This document shows positions 34,549 through 44,357 of a stretch of 64,000 bases of DNA, piece after piece. The position numbers were made by a program, and so were the translations under genes. Numbering within the stretch: position 1 is the first letter of the stretch; the number at the start of each line of letters is the position of its first letter. Under the pieces are notes generated by a model. That model made no database searches, had not been told where the DNA came from, and saw only the letters and a program-made list of their open reading frames with translations. The stretch covers positions 139,165,907 through 139,229,906 of the forward strand of contig NC_071353.1 in assembly GCF_943734655.1 (NCBI RefSeq), in the 5' to 3' direction. The DNA is from Sabethes cyaneus (Eukaryota > Arthropoda > Insecta > Diptera > Culicidae).

Positions 34549-35770
34549 GCACAGTAGTCCAAAAGTGCGAAAAGTGGAACTTTATTCCTAGTGTCTCTTG
34601 TTTTCATTTTATCATTTATGTTCTTCAGCACTTTTGCTTGTATGAATATCCCCCTTAATCTAAAACTGTCAAAAATTAGTCATCGCTTACTATAATGAAA
34701 ATAAAAGAAAATAACTTTTTTGTGTTAGGAATTATAGACATAGTTTGTTCGGTAAAGTTGTGAATATTGTAAAAACAAGCAACTTTGCTGAAGAAATAAA
34801 ATTTCTATCTTTGTCGAGTGCTGACCTATAGGGCATATTCTTTCAAACTTCTTTAAAAATTGGTTTTTCATACTAAGTTTTTGTTAGTTTCATTTTACAA
34901 GAATACAATGTTCTAGGCAATTATCGAAGCTCTCAAAATACACGTTTTTGCAGATGACCGCAAATCTTTTGGACCTTTACTTGCTAAGTTATCGCATATT
35001 CAAGCTTTAAATTTCCATAGTTTCACGAGCCCATGGGGTAAAATAGGGCAAGCGGACTTATGAAATCAGCGCTTCATCTTAAAGCTTAAGTCGAGTACTA
35101 TATACTTGTATGGGTTCCGCTTGTCCCCAACCACCCAAATGAGTGTACGGCAAGCATACGTTTAATGTATTTCGCGTTCGCGAAAGGCTCGATATACGTC
35201 CATTTTTTTGTGTTCGTAGATAGACACATGGTTTCTTCGGCAAAGTTATAGAAAATATAATGATAAACAATTTTGCTAAAGAAATGACATTTCTATCTCT
35301 ATTGAGTGCAGAGCTGTAGAGCATTTTCTTTGGAAATTTAAAAAAAAAAGTTTTTCATATTTAGCGTATGTTGGTTGCATTTTACAAGAGTATATGGCTC
35401 TAGGCGATAATTGCCTGGAACATTGTATGCTTGTAAAATGCAACTAACAAAAGCTAAGTATGAAAAACCAATTTTTAAACAAGTTTTAAAGAATATTCCC
35501 TATAGTTCAGCACTCGTTGCTCAACAAACAAAGCACAAAGTTGCTTGTTTTTACAATATTCACAACTTTGCCGAAAAAACTATGTCCATATTTCCTAACA
35601 CGTAAGTTATTTTTTTATTTTCATTACAGTAAGCGATGACGAATTTTTGACAGTTTTAGATTAAGGGGGATATTCATACGAACAAAAGTGCTGAAGACCA
35701 TAAATGATAAAATGAAAGCAAAAGACACTAAGAAAAATGTTCCGCTTTTCACTCTTTTGGACCACTGTGC
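34549..35770. mobile_element. Inverted-repeat DNA element (~1.2 kb)
   Basis: Left end GCACAGTAGTCCAAAAGTGC is mirrored at the right (GCACAGTGGTCCAAAAGAGT read inward from 35770). Similarity continues ~190 bp per arm through TTTATCATTTATG, GAATATCCCCCTTAATCTAA and AGTCATCGCTTACT. Further inward, blocks with TTTCTATCT and GGTTTTTCATACT recur in inverted order, so much of the element is a diverged palindrome. ATT flanks both ends, a possible 3-bp target duplication. The CAG-starting ends recall hAT elements, but no 8-bp duplication is visible, so the superfamily stays open. Confidence 0.65.
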
Positions 35771-35804
35771 ATTGGACTCGTCTCGACTCAATCATAGGTT
35801 CATA

Positions 35805-37852
35805 GGTCCTAGTCTTGGGCTTTCTCCAACTCAACTCTAACCAATATTTTTTCCAACTCAACCTCAATATCCGTTGGCAATCGGCTTTTTCCGACTCAAC
35901 CTTAATATGGTTTGGCCATGGGTTTTTCCTCTCTTAATTCTAATTTGAGTCGGTTAAAGCCTTTTCCCAACTCACCTTTAATGCGCGTTGACCATGGTCT
36001 CTTGCCGGTTCAACCTAAATATACATTGGCTATGTGTTTTTCCCGGCTCAATCTTAATATACGTTGGCCATGGCCCTCTCGCCGGCTCAACTTTAATACG
36101 AATTGGCCATGAGTTTTCCCGGTTCAATCTTAATACACGTTTGTCATGGTCTTCTCGCTGACTCAACTTTTATTTACGAGTTGGTCATGGGCTTTTTCCG
36201 TTTCAATCTTAATATACGTTCGCAATGGCCCTCTCGTCGGCTCACCTTGAATACGAATTGGCCATGGGATTTTCCTGAATCAATATTATTATATGTTGGC
36301 CGTGGTCCTCTCACCGGCTCAACTTTAATACGAACTGACCATGGGCGTTTTCAGGCTCAATGTTAATATACGTTGGTCATGGCCCTCTCGTCGGCTCCAC
36401 TTTAATACGAATTAGCCATGGGCTTTTCCAGGCTTAATGTTAATATACGTTGGCCATGGTCTTCTCAGCGGCTCAACTTTAATACGAATTGGCCATGGGC
36501 TTTTCCCGGTTCAATGTAATATACGTTGGTCATGGCCCTCTCGCCGGTTCAATTTTAATGCGAAATGGCCATGGGCTTTTCCTGGATCAATCCTAATATA
36601 TGTTAGCCATGGTCCTCTCACCGATTCAACTTTAATACGAATTGGCCATGGGCGTTTCCAAGCTCAATGTTAATATACGTTGGCCATGGTCTTCTCACCG
36701 GCTCAACTTTAATACGAGTTGGCCATGGGCTTTTGCCGGTTCAATCTTAATATACGTTGGTAATGGCCCTCTCGTCGGCTCACCTTGAATACGAATTGGC
36801 CATGGGCTTTTCCTGGATCAATCTTAATATATGTTACCCATGGTCCTCTCGTCGGCTCCACTTTAATACGAATTAGCCATGGGCTTTTCCAGGCTTAATG
36901 TTAATATACGTTGGCCATGGTCTTCTCACCGGCTCAACTTTAATACGAATTGGCCATGGACGTTTCCAGGCTTAATGTTAATACACGTTGGTCATGGCCT
37001 TCTCGCTGGTTCAATTTTAATGCGAAATGGCCATGGGCTTTTCCTGGATCAATCTTAATATATGCTACCCATGGTCCTCTCATCGGCTCAACTTTAATCC
37101 GAATTGGCCATGGGCGTTTCCAGGCTCAATGTTAATATACGTTGGTCATGGCCCTCTCGACGGCTCCATTTCAATGCGAAAAGGCCATGGACGTCTCCAG
37201 GCGCAATGTTAATACACGTTGGTCATGGCTCTCTCGTCGGCTCACCTCGAATACGAATTGGCCATGGGCTTTTCCTGGATCAATCTTAGTATATGTTAGC
37301 CACGGTCCTCCCACCGGCTCAACTTTAATACGAATTGGCCATGGGCGTTTCCAGGCTTAATGGTAATATTCGTTGGTCATGGCCCTCTGGTCGGCTCCAC
37401 TTTAATACGAATTGGCCATGGGCTTCTCCTGGCTTAATGTTACTACACGTTGGCCATGGCTTTCTCACCGGCTCAATTTTAATGCGAAATGGCTATGGGC
37501 TTTTTCTGGATCAATCTTAATATATGTTACTCATGGTCCTCTCACCAGGTCAATTTAATACGAATTGGCCATGGGCGTTTCCAGGCTCAATGTTAATATA
37601 CGTTGGCCATGGTCTTCTCACCGGCTCAACTTTAATACGAGTTGGCCATGGGCATTTGCCGGTTCAGTCTTAATTTACGTTGGCAATGGCCCTCTCGTCG
37701 GCTCACCTTGAATGCGCAATGGTCATGGGCTTTTCCATGGTCCTCTCACCGGGTCAATTTAATACGAATTGGCCATGGGATTTTCCTGGTTTAATCTTAA
37801 TATACGTTAGCCATGGTCTTCTCACCAGCTCAACTTTAATGCGAAGTGGCCA
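35805..37852. repeat. 77-bp satellite with two half-units
   Basis: About 26 tandem copies of a 77-bp unit made of two related ~38-bp halves. Half 1 has TTGGCCATGGCCCTCTCGCC then GGCTCAACTTTAATACGAA; half 2 has TTGGCCATGGGCTTTTCC then GGCTCAATCTTAATATACG. Each half usually carries CCATGG. Because 77 is not a multiple of 3, frames shift each unit, which produces staggered ~61-codon open frames spaced 77 bp apart (36950, 37027, 37104). These are by-products. The first few units (before ~35900) and the last one are most diverged. Confidence 0.95.
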
Positions 37853-38236
37853 TAGGCAAATAGTTCAGAAAATCGTAAAGTAGGACTACATCCGGTAGGG
37901 TTTTGCTTTGTGCAGAGGTGCCAAGAGGAAGCTCTATTGCTACCGATGTTACTACTAGCGCTTGTCACGCTACCCAAGCAACACAGCTTGTTATAGAACA
38001 GTATAATATTACATACACATTACATCACATTACAAGTTCTGAACTTCTCTGTTACCTGAAAAGCGCAAAAAATGAAGTCCAATGAAACAATAATTGCAAG
38101 AAGTATGTGTCAGGTTATTTCATACCAATTTTAAACGTTATTATAGCTAAGCTACAACTTGTTCTTCCAATAGTTTAAATTTAGTAATGGAGACATAATA
38201 AAAAGCTTCGTGTTGACATGTTGACAAAACAATCAT
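37853..38236. other. Intronic DNA, no gene recognised
   Basis: Starts with the AAAGTAGGACTACATCCGGT block related to 33884. Contains ACCCAAGCAACACAGCTTGT near 37972, resembling the CCCAAG ends of another element in this window, without a matching partner. Confidence 0.35.
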
Positions 38237-38238
38237 TA

Positions 38239-39321
38239 GGGGGACTGGGGGTATAATGCCCACGTTAAGAAGAATATCATATTATTCATCAATGTGGAAT
38301 GCATTTCCAGAAACTAGACTATAAACCCTAAAGTAGAACAGTTTTCTACCTAACATGCTCGTCCTGAAGCATAAAAATCAATAAAACACGTTTAAATCGT
38401 GAAATTATATAAGGCATTTGAAAATTTGTTTTCAGATTCGTTAGGGGTAAAATGCGCATAGGTGTGTACAAAACGAGCCACAACAAAGGGTCAAAATGCA
38501 CCACAACAAATTGGCAAAATGCGCTGTCTGTTTTATTTCAATGTAAACCCGGCACGACTCAGAACAGCGTGAGGACCTACCTACTTGTTAAATCTGTTAT
38601 TCCGGATCGCGGTTTTGCAATCGCCAGGTCCATCTTCGCTGGAGCGGTCGATGCTAAGATATCACACAAGGGGTTTTCTTGGTACCTTGCCGGCAACGCG
38701 TCTTTCACTGTTTTTCACTGGTTTTCACTACCGCCGCAAGTGGCAGGCTCCGGCCAAGACCGGCGGTGGGTTTTTTATGTAGCTTCGCGACATCTTAACC
38801 GGGTTTTTCGGAGCGAATCAGAATTAAAACAACACTTTGCCTTTTGCTTTTACCAACATTTTGACGTTTGCCTAAAAGTGTATGGGCTACTAGATCGATT
38901 AACGTTTGGTTGCACTGCAAGTATATTCATGCTTCTCACGGCGCATTTTGCCCCGCTAGAACTTGTTTAAAAAAATCGTTTAAATCACATAAATTATAAT
39001 TCAATTGAGCAATTTTACATTGCCTGCTGGATACCGAGACCATTGTCCAAAACAAGAGCCATTTACAGATACGTAATATTGTTTATTGGTGGCGTAATGT
39101 CTTACGAAAAAAGTTGCGAAAATTGTAAGAAATAAGACGGCAAATAATTTTTTTGTTTTTTCAAAGGATTTATGTAATTTAGAAAGCTTATATGCTCAAC
39201 ACAAGTTTGTAATGTAAAATAGAAGCGATTGGCACCTTAATTACAGTTTAAAAGTGAGTAATTCATGAAATATGATAGCGGCGCACTTTGCCCCGACTGG
39301 GCATTTTACCACCAGTTACCC
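38239..39321. mobile_element. TA-flanked nonautonomous DNA transposon (1083 bp)
   Basis: Left end GGGGGACTGGGGGTATAATG (then CCCA) matches the inward-read right end GGGTAACTGGTGGTAAAATG (then CCCAG). TA flanks both ends (38237-38238, 39322-39323). Subterminal words of the type AAAATGCGC / GCGCACTTTGCCCC recur inside in both orientations (near 38450, 38490, 38515, 38940, 39280). The 172-codon plus frame 38452-38970 lies wholly inside, starts in one of these repeats and matches no transposase I can recognise. Confidence 0.8.
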
Positions 39322-39503
39322 TATACATTTTATATGAGCTGTCAAATAAATTTATTGTTACCACAAAACGTCTCAAAACCTTAATAATAACGACATATGT
39401 TTTCAAAGTACGTTTATAGTACTCTTAAACGACTACTTTCCATGAATATTATTTTCTTACTTGTTTTGGGTGTTATTTTGTAATGGGTCGGTGGACAGCC
39501 TTC

Positions 39504-39889
39504 CCCAGCCAGCAATGCCCAGCATCAACTCGTATATCAATGTACGAAAATTATCGTAAATATCTTTTAACAAATTCGGATCCATAAATAAAGCCTAATA
39601 AAGCGCGCACAAGTTGATATTTCATCGTTTATAATGCTAGTAGCTGACAAACATACTATTTTCAGCACAAAGTTGTATAGCTGTATGTAGCTGGTAGTGC
39701 TTAATCGGATCTTATCGTATTGACATACCTATATAATTGTATCGCTCAAAATTATTCCTCAGTGCGTATATCGCCTCCAAAATGGTACGAAGAAGCGGCT
39801 TTTACGCGTCAAATACGATTTTGTTGGATACATATCAGTACGTAATTCTTATTTGCAATCTAATTATACATATGAAAATGCTGACTGGG
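39504..39889. mobile_element. Second copy of the 365-bp MITE family
   Basis: It begins CCCAGCCAGCAATGCCCAGC and continues ATCAACTCGTATATCAATGT. It ends ATGAAAATGCTGACTGGG. It aligns along its whole length with the MITE at 24292-24656, with substitutions and small indels. Confidence 0.8.
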
Positions 39890-39924
39890 TCGCTTTCCGA
39901 GCCTCAAAGTCACATGTCAAATTT

Positions 39925-40500
39925 GGTTTATCTAAGAATGCCTGCAAACGAATTCAGCGTCCTGGATCCCGATCTCGAAAAGATCCGGTGAGAAATCATT
40001 CAGCTGAAGAATAACCGAGCCGCCGGAAAGGACCAACTCTTGGCAAAGTTCTACGAAAATGGCCAAGAACCACTAGTACGATACTTCACAGAGTAATTTC
40101 GAGTATTTGGGACGAGGAGAAACTACCGGAGGATTGGATGGAAGGTGTTTGTTCAATCTGCAATAAGGGCGATCGGCTCGACTGCTGTAATTAGTGCGCT
40201 TGCAAGGTGATCTGGCTCTCCCAGATTTTGTTACTTCTTCTATCTTCAATAGCAAGAGAATTCCTAAGGCAATATCGGGTGGGTTTTATGGGGACCTGTG
40301 CTACTACGTATCAAATTTTCACTCTCCGACAAATCGTCCAGAAGTGTCGAGAGTACATCGTGTATAATATTTTTGTGGATTTAAGGGCAGCATACGATTC
40401 GGTCAAGCCCAAATAGCTATGACAAGTAATGGACGAGAATGGTTTTCCGGACAAACTGACGCGGTAGATTAGAACTATCTTGGAGTGAGTGATGTTCTAG
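39925..40500 (+). pseudogene. Non-LTR retrotransposon relic (linker and RT start)
   Basis: Plus-strand fragments read EFSVLDPDLEKIR, then QLKNNRAAGKDQLLAKFYEN, then a frameshifted part corresponding to the WDEEKLPEDW block near 40108-40140, a degenerate KGDRLDCC block near 40167, and finally FTLRQIVQKCREYIV and VDLRAAYDSVKPK before a stop at 40414. This is the order expected for the N-terminal half of a non-LTR RT. The YADD region is absent. Same family as the relics at 1.6, 30.0 and 62.2 kb; this copy keeps the most upstream part. Confidence 0.8.
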
Positions 40501-40999
40501 GTATGGTTTTCAGTGGCACTCTCGAGTCCTTCCGAATCGCACAGAGAGTTGCGGCAAGGGTTTTTATTCAACATCGCTATTAAATGTGTGATCTGGCGAG
40601 CGGGCTTGAAACGAGAGAAACGTTCTTCATCAAAAGTAGCCAACTCCAAGCCTTTGACAGAAATTATTGATACGGCAAGAGCTACCCCAGCTAAAGTATT
40701 CCTGTTCTCATTGGAATTCGGTAAAAAATTGAATGAAGATACTCTATCAAATAACAATATTTTTTTATCCCAATAAAACAAAAGTTTAGTGGTTGTGGCA
40801 GAACTCACATGCTAGCCCACATGTTCTTTAACCTTCTCTAGAGTACCCTGTACATAGTCCTTATCGTAACAGCCGGAGAAACCGACAACAGATTTTTTCG
40901 CAATAACAGTTACAATAATCATTACGCGAATTAATTTTCAATGAAGTGTGAATTTGTGTGTTTCTTTGTGATTCCTTTTTTTACCTTCATTCGAATCCG
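40501..40999. other. Intronic DNA, no gene
   Basis: The two overlapping frames at 40497-40808 (minus) and 40513-40776 (plus) show no family features. The plus frame may continue RT-derived sequence (LRQGFLFNIAIKCVIWRAGL), so the relic may run to ~40650. Confidence 0.4.
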
Positions 41000-43515
41000 A
41001 GGCAGGGAAAAAACGACAATCCCATGCTGAATCGCAGAAAAAAACAACAACAACGAAGCAGGCTGGCAGTGCTCTCTGCTAGCCGTCATCATGTGGTTTG
41101 TAATGATGTTGTCATGAAAACCGAGAGAGATAGAGTGGGAAAAAAATCCAACCTATTGGCGGTGCCTGCGGATCGCGAACATTGGTGGAAGCTGTTCTGT
41201 GCTGGCTGGCTGAACCGTGTGTGCGGAAAAACCACAAGAAAGGGTGTTAAAACATCAAAATAATTTATTGATAGTTTTATGGGTTCGGTAAACATAAATT
41301 ATGTTGTCGCTCGCTGCCGGCCGACGCGTCGGCCATCGAATCCCTATTGCAGCCAGCAGTGCAAAGTCAAGTGTCACAGCTATCGAGCACCACCGTAGCA
41401 GCGTAGTGCGACGTGACGCGAGGATCGTCATGAATGTCCCTCGGACAATTACGCCGAAGACCTAAATTAACAATACAGTGAGTGAGTAACCTAAATCTAA
41501 AACCACATTTTGCGCCATCAAAAGTGCAAAAATCGAACCACATTTTATCAAAATTTAACCAGCTAACCGCAACGCACATTTCGGGGTGCACCAATGTCGC
41601 ACACATATGGTCCTACCCCAGGCCCAGGAGTGGGATTCCTGGACGGAACAAAAAGGGTTGCTGTTGCTGATAGCTGGTTAGTGCTCGAGAGCATCGAGCA
41701 CATCGCATAGAATTGATGACCAAAATATTGTGATAGCACTGTTGTCGGCGACCGACCATTAAAGGGCTGACTGACTTTTGCTCCGGAGCTTCTGGACACA
41801 TAAACATAAAGTTTCCATTTGCTCTATATGCTGACAAATTGATCAACCCTTTCACCCGGGCCGGAGGTTTCCCGATGGCACTGAAGGGTTGTTTATGTTT
41901 TCGGTGTGCGTTTTGATGCGTTTGAAATATGTTCCAATCAAAGGCGATGAAATGCATTTCCAGTTGTGGTGCACCGGATGTGGTATGCGAAATAAATTGG
42001 ATAAACATCTGCCATTGTTTCTCATTGAGCTGTATAAATTTCAGGGTCAATTTCGATATTGTTTAAGTTGAAATCAGTATTGGTTAAAACAACAATTCTA
42101 GCTCCAAAACATTATCGTTGGAACTACCTACAAAATTCTTTACCAAAATTTAGAAAACCCAATTGCAGACCTGAAAACTGCTACCACTGCCATCATCCCG
42201 TTGTATACTCGCCCGCTACCGCCACAGAGCGATGAAATATTAACCACACATATGTTCACGTTTTGTCAGAATCTCCCGAAAACCGAGACAGCTTGGTCCG
42301 TGAAATATTTCTCCCATAACAAGATTCGACCCGTGTTCCGGACAACCGAACCATACCGAACCGAGCCGATGAAACGGTACAAAACAACAGGCGCAAGAAG
42401 AACAAAAAAAAACGTGTTAAAAATTATGTAAATTTACACGCCACTACAAATTATCGTCAGCAGCGCCCCTGTTTTTGTTTTTCCTCTTTTTTTCTGGTTG
42501 CTTTCCAGTTTCCACACGATCGCGGCTGCGGCGGAGACAATTTTTAAAGACTGTCATTTAACACTTGTCCGGAATGCTCGTTCGCAGTTGTAGCGGGACA
42601 TTTTTCCCGACTGTCTCTCGTCTTGTCATTCTAACGTGCGTTTTTATTATTCCTCCCGTTTCCTTGGTGCTGCGGCTGCTGCTGCTGCAGCAGCAGTGCT
42701 CCTGTTGCGATGCGTCAGGCTGCTCCTGCTCTGTCGTATGTCAGGAGATAAACGGCGCGCTGCTATATAGACCTAGACGGAAAGATTTATTGGTTCCTTG
42801 TTCGAAAGTGACATTTTTTCCCCGGCATGCCCCGGGCGTGCAGCAACCTTGGTGGCGTAGCATTTGTAACTGGTGTATCTTGTTTGACGATGATTGGGTA
42901 TGTTGTCCACGCCTCATAAGTGTCTCTTTTCATTAACGACGACGATCAGCCTGAGATCTGCGCTGAGGTGAAGTGCAACGTGCAGAGGAACGAACGAACT
43001 GCATGTCGGTCAATTATCGGGCGCAGATTGTCTGGATAATTTGCTGTTTCATCAGCCGTTTAAGATTTGAGTTATTTACGAGGCGGCCAATTTGTTGACT
43101 GCCTGCCTGCCTGTCACATGGTAAGTTTCCACTAAACGGCCGAGAGGCCGGGATGGGGAAAGTAAATTGCTGTTAAGTTTGGCGTTTCATTGCGTCTTAA
43201 TCGTTTGATGACATTTTAGTAAGCCGTTGAAAATCGCTCGCTAATACGGCACATAGCGAATCCATAAATATCAATTTTATCTGCCCGCAAGCATCTTCGA
43301 ACAAAGTAACTTTCCCGTGCCTGGTATAGTAGCTTACCTCGAGCATCCGGTGCTTCCGTGGAGCGTAGCAAGTGGACTCGCATTATCTAGCCAGAATTAA
43401 ATTACTTTAGAGAGCACACCTTCTGTCTGTCGTGTAATGCACTGCTGCTACTGTCGTGCCGTGTAGAGAGATACTAAAACCAGCGCGCTTTTTTCTCTCC
43501 TTTCTTCCATTGCAG
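41000..43515. other. Repeat-poor island upstream of Ptx1 exon B
   Basis: Higher GC than the average intron, with CAG/CTG clusters (GGCTGCTGCTGCTGCAGCAG near 42674). No transposon ends. The minus frame 41613-42050 (145 codons) has no recognisable domain. Position next to a coding exon and the absence of repeats suggest ancestral intron DNA that may carry enhancers. Confidence 0.4.
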
Positions 43516-43650
43516 TGTGGGCCGAGACGGGTGATTTTCGTGATAATAGTCATAGTGCAATGTCAGCCGTTACCAGCATCGACCACACGCAGATGGGCTT
43601 CCAGTCGTCGACGGTGCGGAACCGGAGTAATCGGGATCGAAAGCATGACG
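43516..43650 (+). CDS. Ptx1: Ptx1 (Pitx homeobox) exon B: short internal exon
   Basis: A 135-nt exon between the acceptor CTTTCTTCCATTGCAG and the donor GTGAGT at 43651. Joined to the single T of exon A it reads LWAETGDFRDNSHSAMSAV and continues TSIDHTQMGFQSSTVRNRSN to a final split codon (G|TC, Val) shared with exon C. Both junctions are phase 1, so skipping it would keep the frame (A to C would then read KLK-F-TRVD). HEPLEKLK followed by LWAETGDFRDNSHS is what I recall from fly Ptx1. It has no 60-codon open frame of its own with a start and is easily missed. Length and splice signals are clean. Confidence 0.9.
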
Positions 43651-43764
43651 GTGAGTAGTGCACAGAACAAACAAGTAGATGTTGTTTTTTCTCTGTTAAA
43701 ATGACGAAATTTTATGAAGATAACTACAAACTTTATAATATGATAACCAAAAAATGAGAATGGA

Positions 43765-43922
43765 ACAGGGACTGGGACTGGGACTGTCCCGTATTTCGTA
43801 TTCTACTGGGACTGGGACTGGGACTGGGACTGGGACTGGGACTGGGACTGGGACTGGGACTGGGACTGGGACTGGGACTGGGACTGGGACTGGGACTGGG
43901 ACTGGGACTGGGACTGGGACTG
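43765..43922. repeat. (GGGACT)n hexamer array
   Basis: A short leading block (43767-43786) is followed, after 18 non-repeat bases, by about 20 uninterrupted identical copies of ACTGGG (43805-43922). The purity contrasts with the neighbouring 12-bp array, which is heavily diverged. The long Gly-Thr and Ser-Pro open frames on the two strands are by-products. Confidence 0.95.
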
Positions 43923-43929
43923 GACTTCA

Positions 43930-44354
43930 ATGTGAGTCAATTTTGACTAGAAGCCTGACCTCAAAAGAAACTGAAAACTGGATTGGAGGTTAAGTGTACA
44001 TTGGACTAGAATTTGGACTTCAAATTCAAATTGAAATCAGACAGGCTAGGACTTGAATTGGGATACGAAATTGGACAAAAAAGAGGCGTTGAAATGAAAC
44101 TTAAGTCGGACTTGCAATTGTACTTGAAATTAAACTCGAAGCTTTACTTTACATTGGACTTGAAATAGAACTTAAATTTTAACTTTTAACTTTACTTGAA
44201 ATTGGTTTTCGAATTAGCAAGAAATTAGAATCAACTTTAGACCAACTGTGACTAGAAGCTTTACTTTGAATTATACTTAAAATTGAGCTAATGTATGATA
44301 TAGGACTTGTACTGTGACATGAAATTGGACTTGAAAGAGGAGTTTAAATTAAAC
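43930..44354. repeat. 12-bp-type array, left part
   Basis: GGACTTGAAATT-like units. The array is split by the TTA-flanked element at 44358-47193 and resumes at 47197-47310. Confidence 0.8.
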
Positions 44355-44357
44355 TTA

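Larger units (their letters stand above)
10074..43515 (+). other. Ptx1: Ptx1 intron 1 (33.4 kb, transposon-filled)
   Basis: The intron runs from the donor GTAAGT at 10074 to the acceptor AG at 43514-43515, after the pyrimidine tract TTTTTTCTCTCCTTTCTTCC. It contains nearly all the repeats listed between 11.5 and 40.5 kb. No additional coding exon fitting phase 1 on both sides was recognised except exon B, which follows it. A candidate alternative first exon lies at 18771-19029. Confidence 0.8.

Noticed and set aside
35805..37852. CRISPR-like look of the regular repeats
   Set aside because: The spacing is continuous tandem with no unique spacers, in an insect gene intron.
35912..37883. Staggered ~61-codon frames with recurring GHGLLSGSTLIRIGHG-type sequence
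   Set aside because: They are spaced by the 77-bp satellite unit and shift frame each time; not a repeat protein.
38452..38970. 172-codon frame inside the TA-flanked element
   Set aside because: No transposase or other motif. It begins within subterminal repeats of the element. I cannot support a product.
41613..42050. 145-codon minus-strand frame
   Set aside because: No domain, no splice context and no biased composition; chance open frame in unique intron DNA.
43456..43704. 82-codon plus frame starting MPCREILKPARFF
   Set aside because: It overlaps Ptx1 exon B in another frame; the spliced exon frame is the one with family resemblance.
43733..43993. Gly-Thr and Ser-Pro repeat proteins
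   Set aside because: Translations of the GGGACT hexamer array.
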